DNA of 64,000 nucleotides from positions 1 through 64,000 of the forward strand of contig NZ_BMPW01000032.1 of assembly GCF_014647795.1 (NCBI RefSeq), given 5' to 3'. Shown here piece by piece: positions 30,931 through 39,009 of the stretch. The DNA comes from Actinoplanes campanulatus (GTDB lineage Bacteria; Actinomycetota; Actinomycetes; Mycobacteriales; Micromonosporaceae). Each line of letters opens with the position of its first letter. The first letter of the stretch is position 1. A program made the translations under genes and the position numbers. The notes under the pieces were generated by a model, which ran no database searches, had not been told where the DNA came from, and was given only the letters and a program-made list of their open reading frames with translations.

Positions 30931-32102
30931 GACCGCAGCACCTCGGGGACCGTGATCCCCCGCTCGGCGAGCAGCCGGGCCAGCACCCCGGCGCCCGGGC
31001 CGGGGCCGCGGTCGCGCTGCCAGGCCGGCACCACGGTCGCCAACCGCTCCTCCCCCGCCGGCACGAGCACGCTGATCGACTCCAGGAACCGGCCCGCACC
31101 GGTCCGCCGGACCTGCAACACCACCTGGAGCGCCGCCACGACCTGGGCGTGCAGCGCGGCCCGGGGCAGGCCGCCGAGCAGGCCGAGCGCCTCGAGCCGG
31201 GCCGGTACATCCCCGGGCGCGTTGGCGTGCAGCGTCCCGGCGCCGCCGTCGTGGCCGGTGTTGAGCGCGCCGAGCAGGTCGACGATCTCGGCGCCCCGGC
31301 ACTCCCCGATGACGAGCCGGTCGGGTCGCATCCGCAGCGCCTGCCGGACCAGGTCGGTCAGCCCGACGGCACCGGCGCCCTCCACATTGGCGGTACGCGC
31401 CTGCAACGCCACCACGTGCGGATGCACCGGGCGAAGCTCGGCGGCGTCCTCGACGAGCACGATGCGCTCGGTCGGCGGCACCAGCCCGAGCAGGGTGGCG
31501 AGCATCGTGGTCTTGCCGCTGCCGGTGCCGCCGGTCACCAGGTACGCCAGCCGCCCCGTCACCACGGCCGCCAGCACCTCGGCGGCGACCGTCTCCACGG
31601 TGCCGTGCCGAACCAGGTCCTCGAGGCTGAACGGCCGCTGCCGGAAGGTCCGCAACGACAGGTACGGCCCGTCCGTGGCGATCGGCGGCAGCACCGCGTG
31701 CAGCCGGGTGCCGTCCGGGAGGCGGGCGTCGGCGAACGGCTGCCCGTCGTCGAGCCGTCGCCCACAGGCCGCGACCAGCCGCTGGGCCAGCCGCCGCACC
31801 TCGTCGCCGTCACCGAACCGGATCGCCGCCCGCTCCAGCCCGGCGCCCCGGTCCACCCACACGTGCAGCCGGTTGACCAGCACATCGGTGACGGCGGGGT
31901 CGGCCAGCAGCGGCGCCAGCGGGCCGGCCCCGATCAGCTCGTCACGCACCCGCCCGGCGAGGCGGAGCACGGCGGTGTCACCGAGCACCGCGGTCTCCTG
32001 CCGGACGGCGCTGACCACGGCGGCCGGCGTCGCCTCCACCCCCTCGTACGCGAACCGGCGCCGCACCCGATCCGTGACCCGGTCGCTCGCAAGTTCGCTC
32101 AT
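30927..32102 (-). CDS. tadA: TadA-type secretion ATPase
   Basis: The 391-aa protein is a type II/IV secretion ATPase of the CpaF/TadA group. It has VTGGTGSGKTTMLATLL (Walker A), LVEDAAELRP (Asp box), VIGECRGAEIVDLL (Walker B) and TLHANAPGDVPARLEALG (His box). It powers pilus assembly. It starts at ATG 32102 in an ATGA overlap with ssd. A longer open frame extends upstream in the same phase but overlaps ssd and is not used. Confidence 0.93.
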   Translation of the reverse strand: MSELASDRVTDRVRRRFAYEGVEATPAAVVSAVRQETAVLGDTAVLRLAGRVRDELIGAGPLAPLLADPAVTDVLVNRLHVWVDRGAGLERAAIRFGDGDEVRRLAQRLVAACGRRLDDGQPFADARLPDGTRLHAVLPPIATDGPYLSLRTFRQRPFSLEDLVRHGTVETVAAEVLAAVVTGRLAYLVTGGTGSGKTTMLATLLGLVPPTERIVLVEDAAELRPVHPHVVALQARTANVEGAGAVGLTDLVRQALRMRPDRLVIGECRGAEIVDLLGALNTGHDGGAGTLHANAPGDVPARLEALGLLGGLPRAALHAQVVAALQVVLQVRRTGAGRFLESISVLVPAGEERLATVVPAWQRDRGPGPGAGVLARLLAERGITVPEVLRS

Positions 32103-33175
32103 GCTGCGGCCGCCTTCGGACCCGTCCCCATCAGCTCGCCGACCAGCCGCCGGCAGAGGTCGGCGAGCGGCCCCTTCCCGTCGGCCGTCGGCGCCGTACC
32201 GCGTTCGATGCCCTGGCAGACACCGGGCTCCGGCCGCAGGGTCCCGGCCAGCGGCAGGCCGAGCGCCCGGGCGATGTCGCGCGCCTTGAGCCGGCCGGGC
32301 GCCGGGCCGCGCACCACCACCGCCACGTCGTCGCAGTGGACCGACACGGTGGCCGCGATTCGGGCCGCCGACGCGGTGGCCCGCAGCTCGGCCGGCACCA
32401 CGAGCAGCGCGCGCTCGGCCGCCTGGAGCGCGAGCACGGCCGCGTCGTCGAGTTGCCGGGGCAGGTCGGCGACGATCACGTCGCGGCCGCGGCGGGCCGC
32501 GTCGAGGGCGGCCGCCATCGCCTCGACCGGCACTCCGGGCAGCTCGTCCCGGTCGAAGGAGAGCAGCACCAGGTCCCCGCGGTGCGGCAGGGCGCCGAGC
32601 AGGGTGGGCGGGTCGACCCGCCCGTCCGCTCCGGCGAGGGCCGACCAGCGCATCCCGCCCACCTGCTCCCAGCCGAGCACCAGGTCGAGGCCACCGCCGA
32701 GCGGGTCGGCGTCGACCAGCAGGGTGCGGTGGCCGGCCCGGACCGCGGTGGTGGCCAGCCCGGTGGCGAGGATGCTCGCCCCGGCGCCGCCGCGGCCGCC
32801 GATCACCGCGAGGGTCCGCGAGGGGGCGAGCGGAGCGGTGAGCCCCGCGAACTGGTCGACCACCCAGGGGTCGGCCTCCGGCAGAACCGCCAGGTTGTCG
32901 GCGCCGATGAGGTCGGCCACCTGGAAGGCCGGCTGCATCGTCTCCGGGTGGCCGACCAGGATGAGCCGGGACCGCCGGGGCAGCCGGGCCCGGAGGCAGG
33001 CGGCCACCTGGTCGGCGCCGACCAGCACCATCGGGGCACCGGTCCAGCGGGCCCGGGCGGTGGCCGGGTCGGGCGCCACCTCGACCTCGCATCCGCCGGC
33101 CGCGGCGAGGCGCAGCAGGTCGTCGAGCAGGTCCTGGTCGGCGGTCACGATGAGGGGGCGGCGCGGAGCGGGCAT
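32099..33175 (-). CDS. ssd: Ssd/CpaE-like MinD-family ATPase
   Basis: The 358-aa protein has a receiver-like N-terminal domain (PLIVTADQDLLDDLLRLAAAGG). A ParA/MinD fold follows with a deviant Walker-type loop IGGRGGAGASILATGLA; the signature lysine is absent. LLVDADPLGGGLDLVLG and DVIVADLPRQL are also seen. Ssd of mycobacteria heads the same operon and affects septum placement; CpaE proteins localise pilus machinery. ATG 33175 has GGAG 5 nt upstream. It is the first gene of the tad operon. Confidence 0.88.
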   Translation of the reverse strand: MPAPRRPLIVTADQDLLDDLLRLAAAGGCEVEVAPDPATARARWTGAPMVLVGADQVAACLRARLPRRSRLILVGHPETMQPAFQVADLIGADNLAVLPEADPWVVDQFAGLTAPLAPSRTLAVIGGRGGAGASILATGLATTAVRAGHRTLLVDADPLGGGLDLVLGWEQVGGMRWSALAGADGRVDPPTLLGALPHRGDLVLLSFDRDELPGVPVEAMAAALDAARRGRDVIVADLPRQLDDAAVLALQAAERALLVVPAELRATASAARIAATVSVHCDDVAVVVRGPAPGRLKARDIARALGLPLAGTLRPEPGVCQGIERGTAPTADGKGPLADLCRRLVGELMGTGPKAAAA

Positions 33176-33258
33176 CGGGTCTCCAGCGGGGGACGGCGGG
33201 GTTGGGCGCCCACCGTCGCCGAGCCCGTACGGCCGCGACAACCACCACCGGCCTCGCC

Positions 33259-33286
33259 TGTGGATAACCACAAGCCCTGTGGACAA
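33259..33286 (-). promoter_or_regulatory. Pair of DnaA boxes upstream of ssd
   Basis: TGTGGATAA (33259-33267) and TGTGGACAA (33278-33286) are exact complements of DnaA boxes TTATCCACA and TTGTCCACA, 19 nt apart and in the same direction. They lie in the divergent gap between ssd and the STAS gene at 33378. Confidence 0.5.
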
Positions 33287-33377
33287 CCGCTACGCACGGC
33301 GATGATCTGATAAGCCGCAGGCATGCGCGTGACCGAGTTGGGTATCTTCGGGTACCACACGGACCGATGGAGTCGCT

Positions 33378-33734
33378 ATGGAGAACTCGATCCGGGCCAC
33401 GCGCGCCGATGACGGATCGGTCACGGTCACGGTGCTGGGCGAGGTCGACTTCGCCAACTCCGGCACGGTGGCTCTGGGCATCCACGACGCGATCACCGAC
33501 TGGTCGCCGGCGGCCGTCCGGGTGGACCTGCGCGACGCCACCTTCATCGACTCGACCGGGCTCGGCGCGCTGATCGAGGGCTACCGCACCGCCGAGGCCA
33601 AGGGCGTCACCTTCGAGGTGGTCAATCCGAGCGACACGTTCCGGCGGGTGCTGTCGGTGACCGGGCTGGCCGACCTCTTCGGTCTCATCCATGACGACCG
33701 CGACGAGGAGCCGAGCCGGGCCTCCGGCGTCTAA
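33378..33734 (+). CDS. STAS-domain anti-sigma factor antagonist
   Basis: The 118-aa protein has a single STAS domain. VRVDLRDATFIDSTGLGALIEG holds the expected phosphorylatable Ser. VVNPSDTFRRVLSVTGLADLF is the typical helix-strand end. It is a paralogue of the BldG-like protein at 25434, but it has no kinase gene next to it, so its partner is elsewhere. GGAG lies 6 nt before the ATG. Three hairpins follow the stop codon. Confidence 0.88.
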   Translation: MENSIRATRADDGSVTVTVLGEVDFANSGTVALGIHDAITDWSPAAVRVDLRDATFIDSTGLGALIEGYRTAEAKGVTFEVVNPSDTFRRVLSVTGLADLFGLIHDDRDEEPSRASGV

Positions 33735-33743
33735 CGGGAACGA

Positions 33744-33837
33744 CCCCCGTCGGGGGAGACGGGGGCCGCCCTGGGATTCGGCTCCGGGGGGGTCGAGCCG
33801 AATCAACTCGGTGATCGCGGGGGGCGCAATCACCGAG
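33744..33837 (+). terminator. Three hairpins in a row after the STAS gene
   Basis: CCCCCGTC/GACGGGGG (33744-33765), GATTCGGCTC/GAGCCGAATC (33775-33804) and CTCGGTGAT/ATCACCGAG (33807-33837) are all perfect stems with small spacers. They begin 10 nt after the stop codon. One terminator would be enough, so the array may have another role, for example protection of the mRNA end or a structured RNA. Nothing else is seen up to the promoter before 34044. Confidence 0.6.
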
Positions 33838-34043
33838 CGCCGAAATCACCGGGCGCAACGACAGCAACACACAACCCGGTAGCAAACACAAGTCTGCCTC
33901 AGGATCGGGTTCCCCGTCGAGTACCGAATGGGGTCCCTGCAACGCCTCCTGCCCGTCTGACCGTTTTCACAGCGCGTCACGAACAAGCGCGTCCCGCGTT
34001 CGGGGCAGTCGTTTCGAGCATGTTGCGGCTACACTTTCGGCCC

Positions 34044-34844
34044 GTGGGCCTCAGCGCCGCGTTTTTCGACCTCGACAAGACCGTCATCGCCAAGTCCAGC
34101 GCGCTGGCTTTCGGACGGCCGTTCTATCGTGATGGGCTGATCAGCCGCCGGGACGTGGTGAAGACCGCCTATGCGCAGCTGATGTTCCGGCTCGGCGGGG
34201 GCACCGACGAGCAGTCGATGGCCCGCACCCGTGACTACATGGCGGCCCTCTGCAAGGGCTGGCGGGTCGAGCAGGTGCAGCAGATCGTCGCGGAGACGCT
34301 CAACGATCTCATCAACCCCTATGTCTATGCCGAGGCGGCCGCTCTGATCGCCGAGCACCAGGCGGCCGGCCGCGATGTCGTGCTGGTCTCCGCGTCCGGC
34401 GACGAGATGGTCCGCCCGATCGGCGCGCTGCTCGGCATCACCGACGTGATCGCCACCCGCATGGCCATCGCCGACGGGCGGTACAGCGGGGCCGTCGAGT
34501 TCTACTCGGCCGGATCGGCCAAGGTCGTCGGCGTGAAACGGCTGGCCGAGGAGCGGGGCTACGACCTGAGCCAGTGTTACGCCTATTCGGACTCCAGCAG
34601 TGACCTCCCTCTGCTCGAGGCGGTCGGTCATCCCAGCGCGGTCAATCCCGATCGCGCCCTGCGCCGGGTGGCCACGCTCCGGTCCTGGCCGATCATGGAG
34701 TTCCGCAACCCCGTACCCCTCGGAAAGCGCCTGCGCGACCGCCCGGCCGTGCCGGTCGCCGCGGCCCTGGGCGTCGGCGTCGGCGTCGCGATCGGCTTCG
34801 CCCTCTACGGCCGCCATCGCCGAACTCGCGCCTCCGTCGCCTGA
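34044..34844 (+). CDS. HAD-IB family phosphatase, SerB-like (Rv3661-type)
   Basis: The 266-aa protein starts VGLSAAFFDLDKTVIAKSSALAF, with the HAD nucleophile motif DLDKT. VLVSASGDEM (motif II) and YAYSDSSSDLPLLEAVGHPSAVNPD (motif IV) follow. A C-terminal hydrophobic segment (VAAALGVGVGVAIGFALYG) may anchor it in the membrane. Mycobacterial Rv3661, next to ssd, is the positional counterpart. GTG 34044 is preferred; TACACT lies 8 nt before it, fitting a leaderless mRNA. Confidence 0.88.
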   Translation: MGLSAAFFDLDKTVIAKSSALAFGRPFYRDGLISRRDVVKTAYAQLMFRLGGGTDEQSMARTRDYMAALCKGWRVEQVQQIVAETLNDLINPYVYAEAAALIAEHQAAGRDVVLVSASGDEMVRPIGALLGITDVIATRMAIADGRYSGAVEFYSAGSAKVVGVKRLAEERGYDLSQCYAYSDSSSDLPLLEAVGHPSAVNPDRALRRVATLRSWPIMEFRNPVPLGKRLRDRPAVPVAAALGVGVGVAIGFALYGRHRRTRASVA

Positions 34845-34954
34845 AGATCAAACCCCTTATCTCGTACGGGCTACTCGAACCCGCCGTACCAGACCCGCGA
34901 CCTCCTGCCACTCCAGACCATGCCGCGCCCGCCGGGCGTGAGTGGGTGGTCCAG

Positions 34955-35003
34955 CTGGTTGTCAGGGCTGTCTCAAGAGCCGCGAGACAGCGCTCACGAC
35001 CAG
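34955..35003. repeat. Long imperfect inverted repeat
   Basis: Two 20-nt arms (34955-34974 and 34984-35003) match at 17 of 20 positions around a 9-nt loop, with the inner 8 bp GCTGTCTC/GAGACAGC perfect. It lies 110 nt after the HAD gene, rather far for a simple terminator. It could be the core of a small RNA or an intergenic repeat. Confidence 0.45.
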
Positions 35004-35302
35004 CCGTGGAGATCCGGGTCGCTCTGCGGGCGGTACCGGGCTCGTGGTGGTTGAGTGGCGGGAAATCGGTCTGAGCATTCGCCTGACGGGGCCTCTTTTT
35101 GGGCGAAATCTGGTGATCAAGCGGAGGGCGGCGTAGAAATGACTCGCGGGCCCGGAAACATCGGGCACCGTGCACGGCCACCGGGAACCCACGCGCGATC
35201 AGCCACGGCAGGCACGTTGCGGCGGGACCTCCGCTCGAAAGAGCGCCAGGACCGTCGACAACGACTCAGGTGCACGCTTGATAACCCGGTCCGGACGCGC
35301 GA

Positions 35303-35331
35303 AGCCGGCGCCCCCGCGAGGGACGCCGGCT
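35303..35331 (-). terminator. Terminator after the PH-like gene
   Basis: AGCCGGCG (35303-35310) pairs with CGCCGGCT (35324-35331). The hairpin starts 17 nt after the minus-strand stop at 35348. Confidence 0.55.
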
Positions 35332-35347
35332 CCTCATGTCTTACCGG

Positions 35348-35824
35348 TCAGTTCTCGGCGGCGGCCCGGTGCCGGTTGCGGATCTCCTGGTAGACGGCGC
35401 GGAAGAGTTTCGGCCGGGAGTGGAAGTCGACGCCCCGCGCCCACAGTTCGGTGTTCACCGTTGCGCCGTCGTGCCGTTCGATCAGCACGGTGGTGTCGTT
35501 CTGCAACTCCCACCGCCCGAGCTTGTGGATGGACTGGTGCAGGTGCACACCGGCGATGTCGTGCCACCGCATGCTCCGCGAGCGCAGCAGGCCGCGGATG
35601 AGCACGCCGTCGCTGCTCACGTAGACGCCGTGCCGCAGGATCCGCCAGGCGCCGATCACCCAGACCGCGGCCAGAGTGCAGGCGACCGCCCGCACTCCGT
35701 GCCCGATCAGGTCGAACTGGCGGATCGAGGCCCAGGTGAGCAGTGCGAGAGCGACGGCCTCCCAGACGATGACGAGCCAACGGCCGTTACCCGGCGTGTA
35801 CGGGCGGACCCACTGCGAACCCAC
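35348..35824 (-). CDS. PH-like membrane protein (158 aa)
   Basis: Two hydrophobic segments (about residues 16-33 and 45-62) are followed by a soluble beta-rich domain with GVYVSSDGVLIRGLLRSRSMRWHDIAGVHL, which fits the bacterial PH-like (bPH) fold. Such proteins sit in the membrane with the PH-like domain in the cytoplasm; the role is unknown. GTG 35824 lacks a ribosome-binding site, but TACTTT lies 5 nt before it, suggesting a leaderless transcript. It lies 20 nt downstream of the Fic-like gene. Confidence 0.75.
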   Translation of the reverse strand: MGSQWVRPYTPGNGRWLVIVWEAVALALLTWASIRQFDLIGHGVRAVACTLAAVWVIGAWRILRHGVYVSSDGVLIRGLLRSRSMRWHDIAGVHLHQSIHKLGRWELQNDTTVLIERHDGATVNTELWARGVDFHSRPKLFRAVYQEIRNRHRAAAEN

Positions 35825-35844
35825 GTAGGAAAGTATGCCGCCGG

Positions 35845-36576
35845 TCAGACCGCGGCCAGCACACCGTCTCCGATGACGACGATCTCCTCGGCCCCGGCCG
35901 TGACCGCCGCGGCGTAGTGGCGCAGCCAGGACCGCACCCCGTCGGTGGTGCCGGTGGCGTAGGCGCCGGCCGATCCCACGTACTCCGGCTCTCGGGAAAG
36001 GTGACCCACCTCGGCCGTGACCAGGCCGCGGGGGTCGAAGCCCCGGCCGATCAGGGTGAGGCGGGCAGCGGCCCGGGCCACGACGCCGGCCGGCCCGGCG
36101 AACGGGCGCAGGGTGATCAACTCGGCGTGCACCACGGCGGCGAGCAGCATGGGCGGGGTGGTCTCGTTCCCGGCGACCAGCCCGGCGAGCGCGTCGATCC
36201 GCTCGGCGCCGGAGGTGAGCCGGCCGAGGTCGTGGTCGTGGACGACGCCCCGGGCGGCGAGCACGTGCAGCTTGGCCAGCACCTGACGGGGCGCGCGGGG
36301 CCAGAGGTCGACCAGGCCGGGCAGCGCCTCGGCGACCCGGAGCGCGCCCTGCACGACCGGATCGGTGACGGTGCCGCCACGCACCTCTTCGAGGTCGAAA
36401 CGGCTGCCGTCGAGCGCGGCGCTGGCGACCGCGGCGCGCAGGCTGGCCTCCGCGGCGACCTGGCCGCCGTGCTTGCGCAGGGCTCGATGGCGGTGGGCGG
36501 CGTCGACGGCGTCCCGCGCGCTCGCGAAGGCGGGCGCCACGTCGGCGAGGTCGAGCAGGGGTGCTAGTGGATCCAC
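35845..36576 (-). CDS. Fic-domain-like protein with degenerate catalytic motif
   Basis: The 243-aa protein has a Fic-like layout. The part [20 protein letters not shown] lines up with the Fic core H-x-F-x-x-I-HPF-x-x-GNGR-x-x-R, but the catalytic His is Arg and the GNGR loop is GPAG, so AMP transfer is unlikely. The frame is intact, arguing against a decayed pseudogene. GTG 36576 is preceded by TACCGT exactly 6 nt upstream and no ribosome-binding site, indicating a leaderless mRNA. A longer frame to 36738 exists but overlaps that promoter. It is divergent from acs. Confidence 0.7.
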   Translation of the reverse strand: MDPLAPLLDLADVAPAFASARDAVDAAHRHRALRKHGGQVAAEASLRAAVASAALDGSRFDLEEVRGGTVTDPVVQGALRVAEALPGLVDLWPRAPRQVLAKLHVLAARGVVHDHDLGRLTSGAERIDALAGLVAGNETTPPMLLAAVVHAELITLRPFAGPAGVVARAAARLTLIGRGFDPRGLVTAEVGHLSREPEYVGSAGAYATGTTDGVRSWLRHYAAAVTAGAEEIVVIGDGVLAAV

Positions 36577-36788
36577 CTGAACACGGTAACCCGGTAAAAG
36601 GACGGAACCACGGGGTGCACAAACGAGCTTGGAAATGGCAAGATTCGCGCAGTAGTGAGCATCAATCCGCCAGTCAGCGCGCGCACGACACCATCGGGCG
36701 CGGGCTGCGGCGCAAAACTTCGCGGGATCCTCCGGCACAACTAGTGTGCACGAGAGAGACCCCGGTCACGGCAAGAGGAGCCGCCCTC

Positions 36789-38780
36789 ATGAGTGAGACA
36801 CTGGAGAACCTGTCCTCGGAGACGCGGCAGTTCCCGCCGCCCGCCGACCTCGCGGCGAACGCGAATGTCAAGGCCGACGCGTATGAGGTGGCCGCCGCCG
36901 ACCGGCTGGCCTTCTGGGCGGAGCAGGCCGGGCGGCTCGCGTGGACGAAGCCGTGGGACCAGATCCTGGACTGGTCGAACCCGCCGTTCGCCAAGTGGTT
37001 CGTCGGCGGCGAGCTGAACATCGCCTACAACTGCGTGGACCGGCACGTCGAGGCCGGCAACGGCGACAAGGTCGCGATCCACTGGGAGGGCGAGCCCGGC
37101 GACACCCGCACGGTCACCTACGCCGACCTCCAGAAGCTGGTCAGCCAGGCGGCCAACACGCTCACCGGCCTCGGTGTGACCGCCGGCGACCGGGTGATGA
37201 TCTATCTGCCGATGATTCCGGAGGCCGCGGTCGCGATGCTGGCCTGCGCCCGGATCGGCGCCACCCACAGTGTGGTGTTCGGCGGCTTCTCGGTGGACGC
37301 GCTGGCCACCCGGATCGAGGACGCCGACGCCAAGGTCGTGATCACCGCCGACGGTGGCTACCGCCGTGGCAAGCCGTCCGCGCTCAAGCCGACCGTTGAC
37401 GAGGCTGTCGCCCGGACCGACCGCATCGAGCACGTGCTGGTGGTCCGCCGGACCGGCGAGGAGGTCGCCTGGACGGACAAGGACAAGTGGTGGCACGAGA
37501 CGGTCGAGCAGGCCAGCCCGGAGCACAAGGCGCAGGCGTTCGACTCGGAGCACCCGCTCTTCATCCTCTACACCTCGGGGACCACCGGTAAGCCGAAGGG
37601 CATCCTGCACACCACTGGCGGCTATCTGACCCAGACGTCGTACACGCATCACGCGGTCTTCGACCTGAAGCCGGAGACCGACGTCTACTGGTGCACCGCC
37701 GACATCGGCTGGGTGACCGGGCACTCGTACATCGTCTACGGCCCGCTCTCCAACGGCGCGACCCAGGTGATGTACGAGGGCACGCCGGACACCCCGGACC
37801 GCGGCCGGTTCTGGCAGATCGTCGACAAGTACAAGGTGTCGATCCTCTACACCGCGCCGACGCTGATCCGCACCATGATGAAGTGGGGCGACGACATCCC
37901 CGCCAAGTACGACCTGTCGTCCCTGCGGGTCCTCGGCAGCGTGGGCGAGCCGATCAACCCGGAGGCGTGGATCTGGTACCGGCAGCACGTGGGCCGGGAG
38001 CGCACCCCGATCGTGGACACCTGGTGGCAGACCGAGACCGGCGCCATCATGATCTCCCCGCTGCCCGGGGTGACCGCCGCGAAACCGGGTTCGGCGATGA
38101 CCGCGCTGCCGGGCATCAGCGCCGACGTGGTCGACGACGAGGCGCGTTCGGTGCCGGACGGTGGCGGCGGCTTCCTGGTGCTGCGTGACCCGTGGCCGTC
38201 GATGCTGCGCACGATCTGGGGCGACGACCAGCGGTTCCTGGACACGTACTGGTCCCGTTTCGGCGCCGGCTCGGGCTCCGGCTCCTCGGACGAGTGGATC
38301 TACTTCGCCGGTGACGGCGCGAAGAAGGACGAGGACGGCGCGCTCTGGCTGCTCGGCCGGGTCGACGACGTCATGCTGGTCTCCGGGCACAACATCTCCA
38401 CCACCGAGGTGGAGTCGGCGCTGGTGTCGCACCCGGCGGTGGCCGAGGCGGCGGTGGTCGGCGCGGCCGACGCGACGACCGGGCAGGCGATCGTCGCGTT
38501 CACCATCCCGCGCGGCAATGTCGACACCACGGGCGACGCCGGCGAGGCCCTGATCAAGGACCTGCGCGACCACGTGGCCAAGACGCTCGGCCCGATCGCC
38601 AAGCCGCGTCAGATCATGCTGGTTCCGGAGCTCCCGAAGACCCGCTCCGGCAAGATCATGCGGCGGCTGCTGCGGGACGTGGCGGAGAACCGGTCGCTCG
38701 GCGACGTGACCACGCTCCAGGACTCGGCCGTCATGGACCTGATCTCCTCGGGTCTCCAGACGGCCAAATCGGAGGACTGA
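36789..38780 (+). CDS. acs: Acetyl-CoA synthetase
   Basis: The 663-aa enzyme makes acetyl-CoA from acetate, ATP and CoA through an acetyl-AMP step. The ANL core motif [21 protein letters not shown] binds [19 protein letters not shown] and [17 protein letters not shown] are diagnostic of Acs. [15 protein letters not shown] near the C-terminus holds the conserved lysine that Pat-type acetyltransferases acetylate. ATG 36789 has AGGAG 9 nt upstream. A classical terminator follows. Expression is probably separate from its neighbours. Confidence 0.97.
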   Translation: MSETLENLSSETRQFPPPADLAANANVKADAYEVAAADRLAFWAEQAGRLAWTKPWDQILDWSNPPFAKWFVGGELNIAYNCVDRHVEAGNGDKVAIHWEGEPGDTRTVTYADLQKLVSQAANTLTGLGVTAGDRVMIYLPMIPEAAVAMLACARIGATHSVVFGGFSVDALATRIEDADAKVVITADGGYRRGKPSALKPTVDEAVARTDRIEHVLVVRRTGEEVAWTDKDKWWHETVEQASPEHKAQAFDSEHPLFILYTSGTTGKPKGILHTTGGYLTQTSYTHHAVFDLKPETDVYWCTADIGWVTGHSYIVYGPLSNGATQVMYEGTPDTPDRGRFWQIVDKYKVSILYTAPTLIRTMMKWGDDIPAKYDLSSLRVLGSVGEPINPEAWIWYRQHVGRERTPIVDTWWQTETGAIMISPLPGVTAAKPGSAMTALPGISADVVDDEARSVPDGGGGFLVLRDPWPSMLRTIWGDDQRFLDTYWSRFGAGSGSGSSDEWIYFAGDGAKKDEDGALWLLGRVDDVMLVSGHNISTTEVESALVSHPAVAEAAVVGAADATTGQAIVAFTIPRGNVDTTGDAGEALIKDLRDHVAKTLGPIAKPRQIMLVPELPKTRSGKIMRRLLRDVAENRSLGDVTTLQDSAVMDLISSGLQTAKSED

Positions 38781-38791
38781 CGACAGTCCAT

Positions 38792-38834
38792 AAAGGCTGG
38801 TAGCGCGTCTGCGCTGCCAGCCTTTCTGTCTTTT
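38792..38834 (+). terminator. Rho-independent terminator after acs
   Basis: AAAGGCTGG plus AGCGC pairs with GCGCT plus CCAGCCTTT (38792-38825), followed by CTGTCTTTT. It starts 12 nt after the acs stop codon. Confidence 0.85.
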
Positions 38835-38843
38835 ATGCCGGTA

Positions 38844-38872
38844 TTGACAGTATGGCAAAGCCATACTGGATA
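38844..38872 (+). promoter_or_regulatory. Candidate promoter with embedded palindrome before the M6 protease
   Basis: TTGACA (38844-38849) is a perfect -35 element. The palindrome CAGTATGG-N5-CCATACTG (38848-38868) overlaps it and fills the spacer. A -10 in the next bases (TGGATA at 17 nt) is weak. This layout suits repression by a dimeric regulator. The remaining leader up to the GTG at 39010 is about 135 nt and holds a 6-bp hairpin (GTCCCG/CGGGAC near 38938-38953). Confidence 0.5.
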
Positions 38873-39009
38873 ACCGTTGGTCATCAATATGCTTTCAGTT
38901 CCCCGAACATCGGCTCGTTTGCATACGTTCACCTGAGTCCCGAACCCCGGGACCGTTTCACGCCGCACTCCACACCCGGAGCGCGGCATCGAAAACGGAG
39001 GTAAACGTA

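Larger units (their letters stand above)
34845..35347. other. 503-nt gap without a convincing gene
   Basis: The region contains a long imperfect hairpin (34955-35003) and a terminator-like hairpin close to the PH-like gene (35303-35331). A 64-codon open frame (34942-35136, plus) has atypical composition, begins inside the hairpin and has no ribosome-binding site, so it is not called. The stretch about 35060-35120 is less GC-rich than its surroundings. Nothing else is recognised. Confidence 0.5.

Noticed and set aside
30927-33833. 968-codon minus-strand frame covering tadA and beyond
   Set aside because: Only the last 391 codons are TadA; the upstream part overlaps ssd out of phase, and the ATGA junction sets the real start.
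34942-35136. 64-codon frame in the gap after the HAD gene
   Set aside because: It begins in a hairpin region, lacks a ribosome-binding site and has no recognisable sequence.
35845-36576. Pseudogene call for the Fic-like gene
   Set aside because: The frame is intact and full length, with a clean leaderless-type promoter; only catalytic residues differ.
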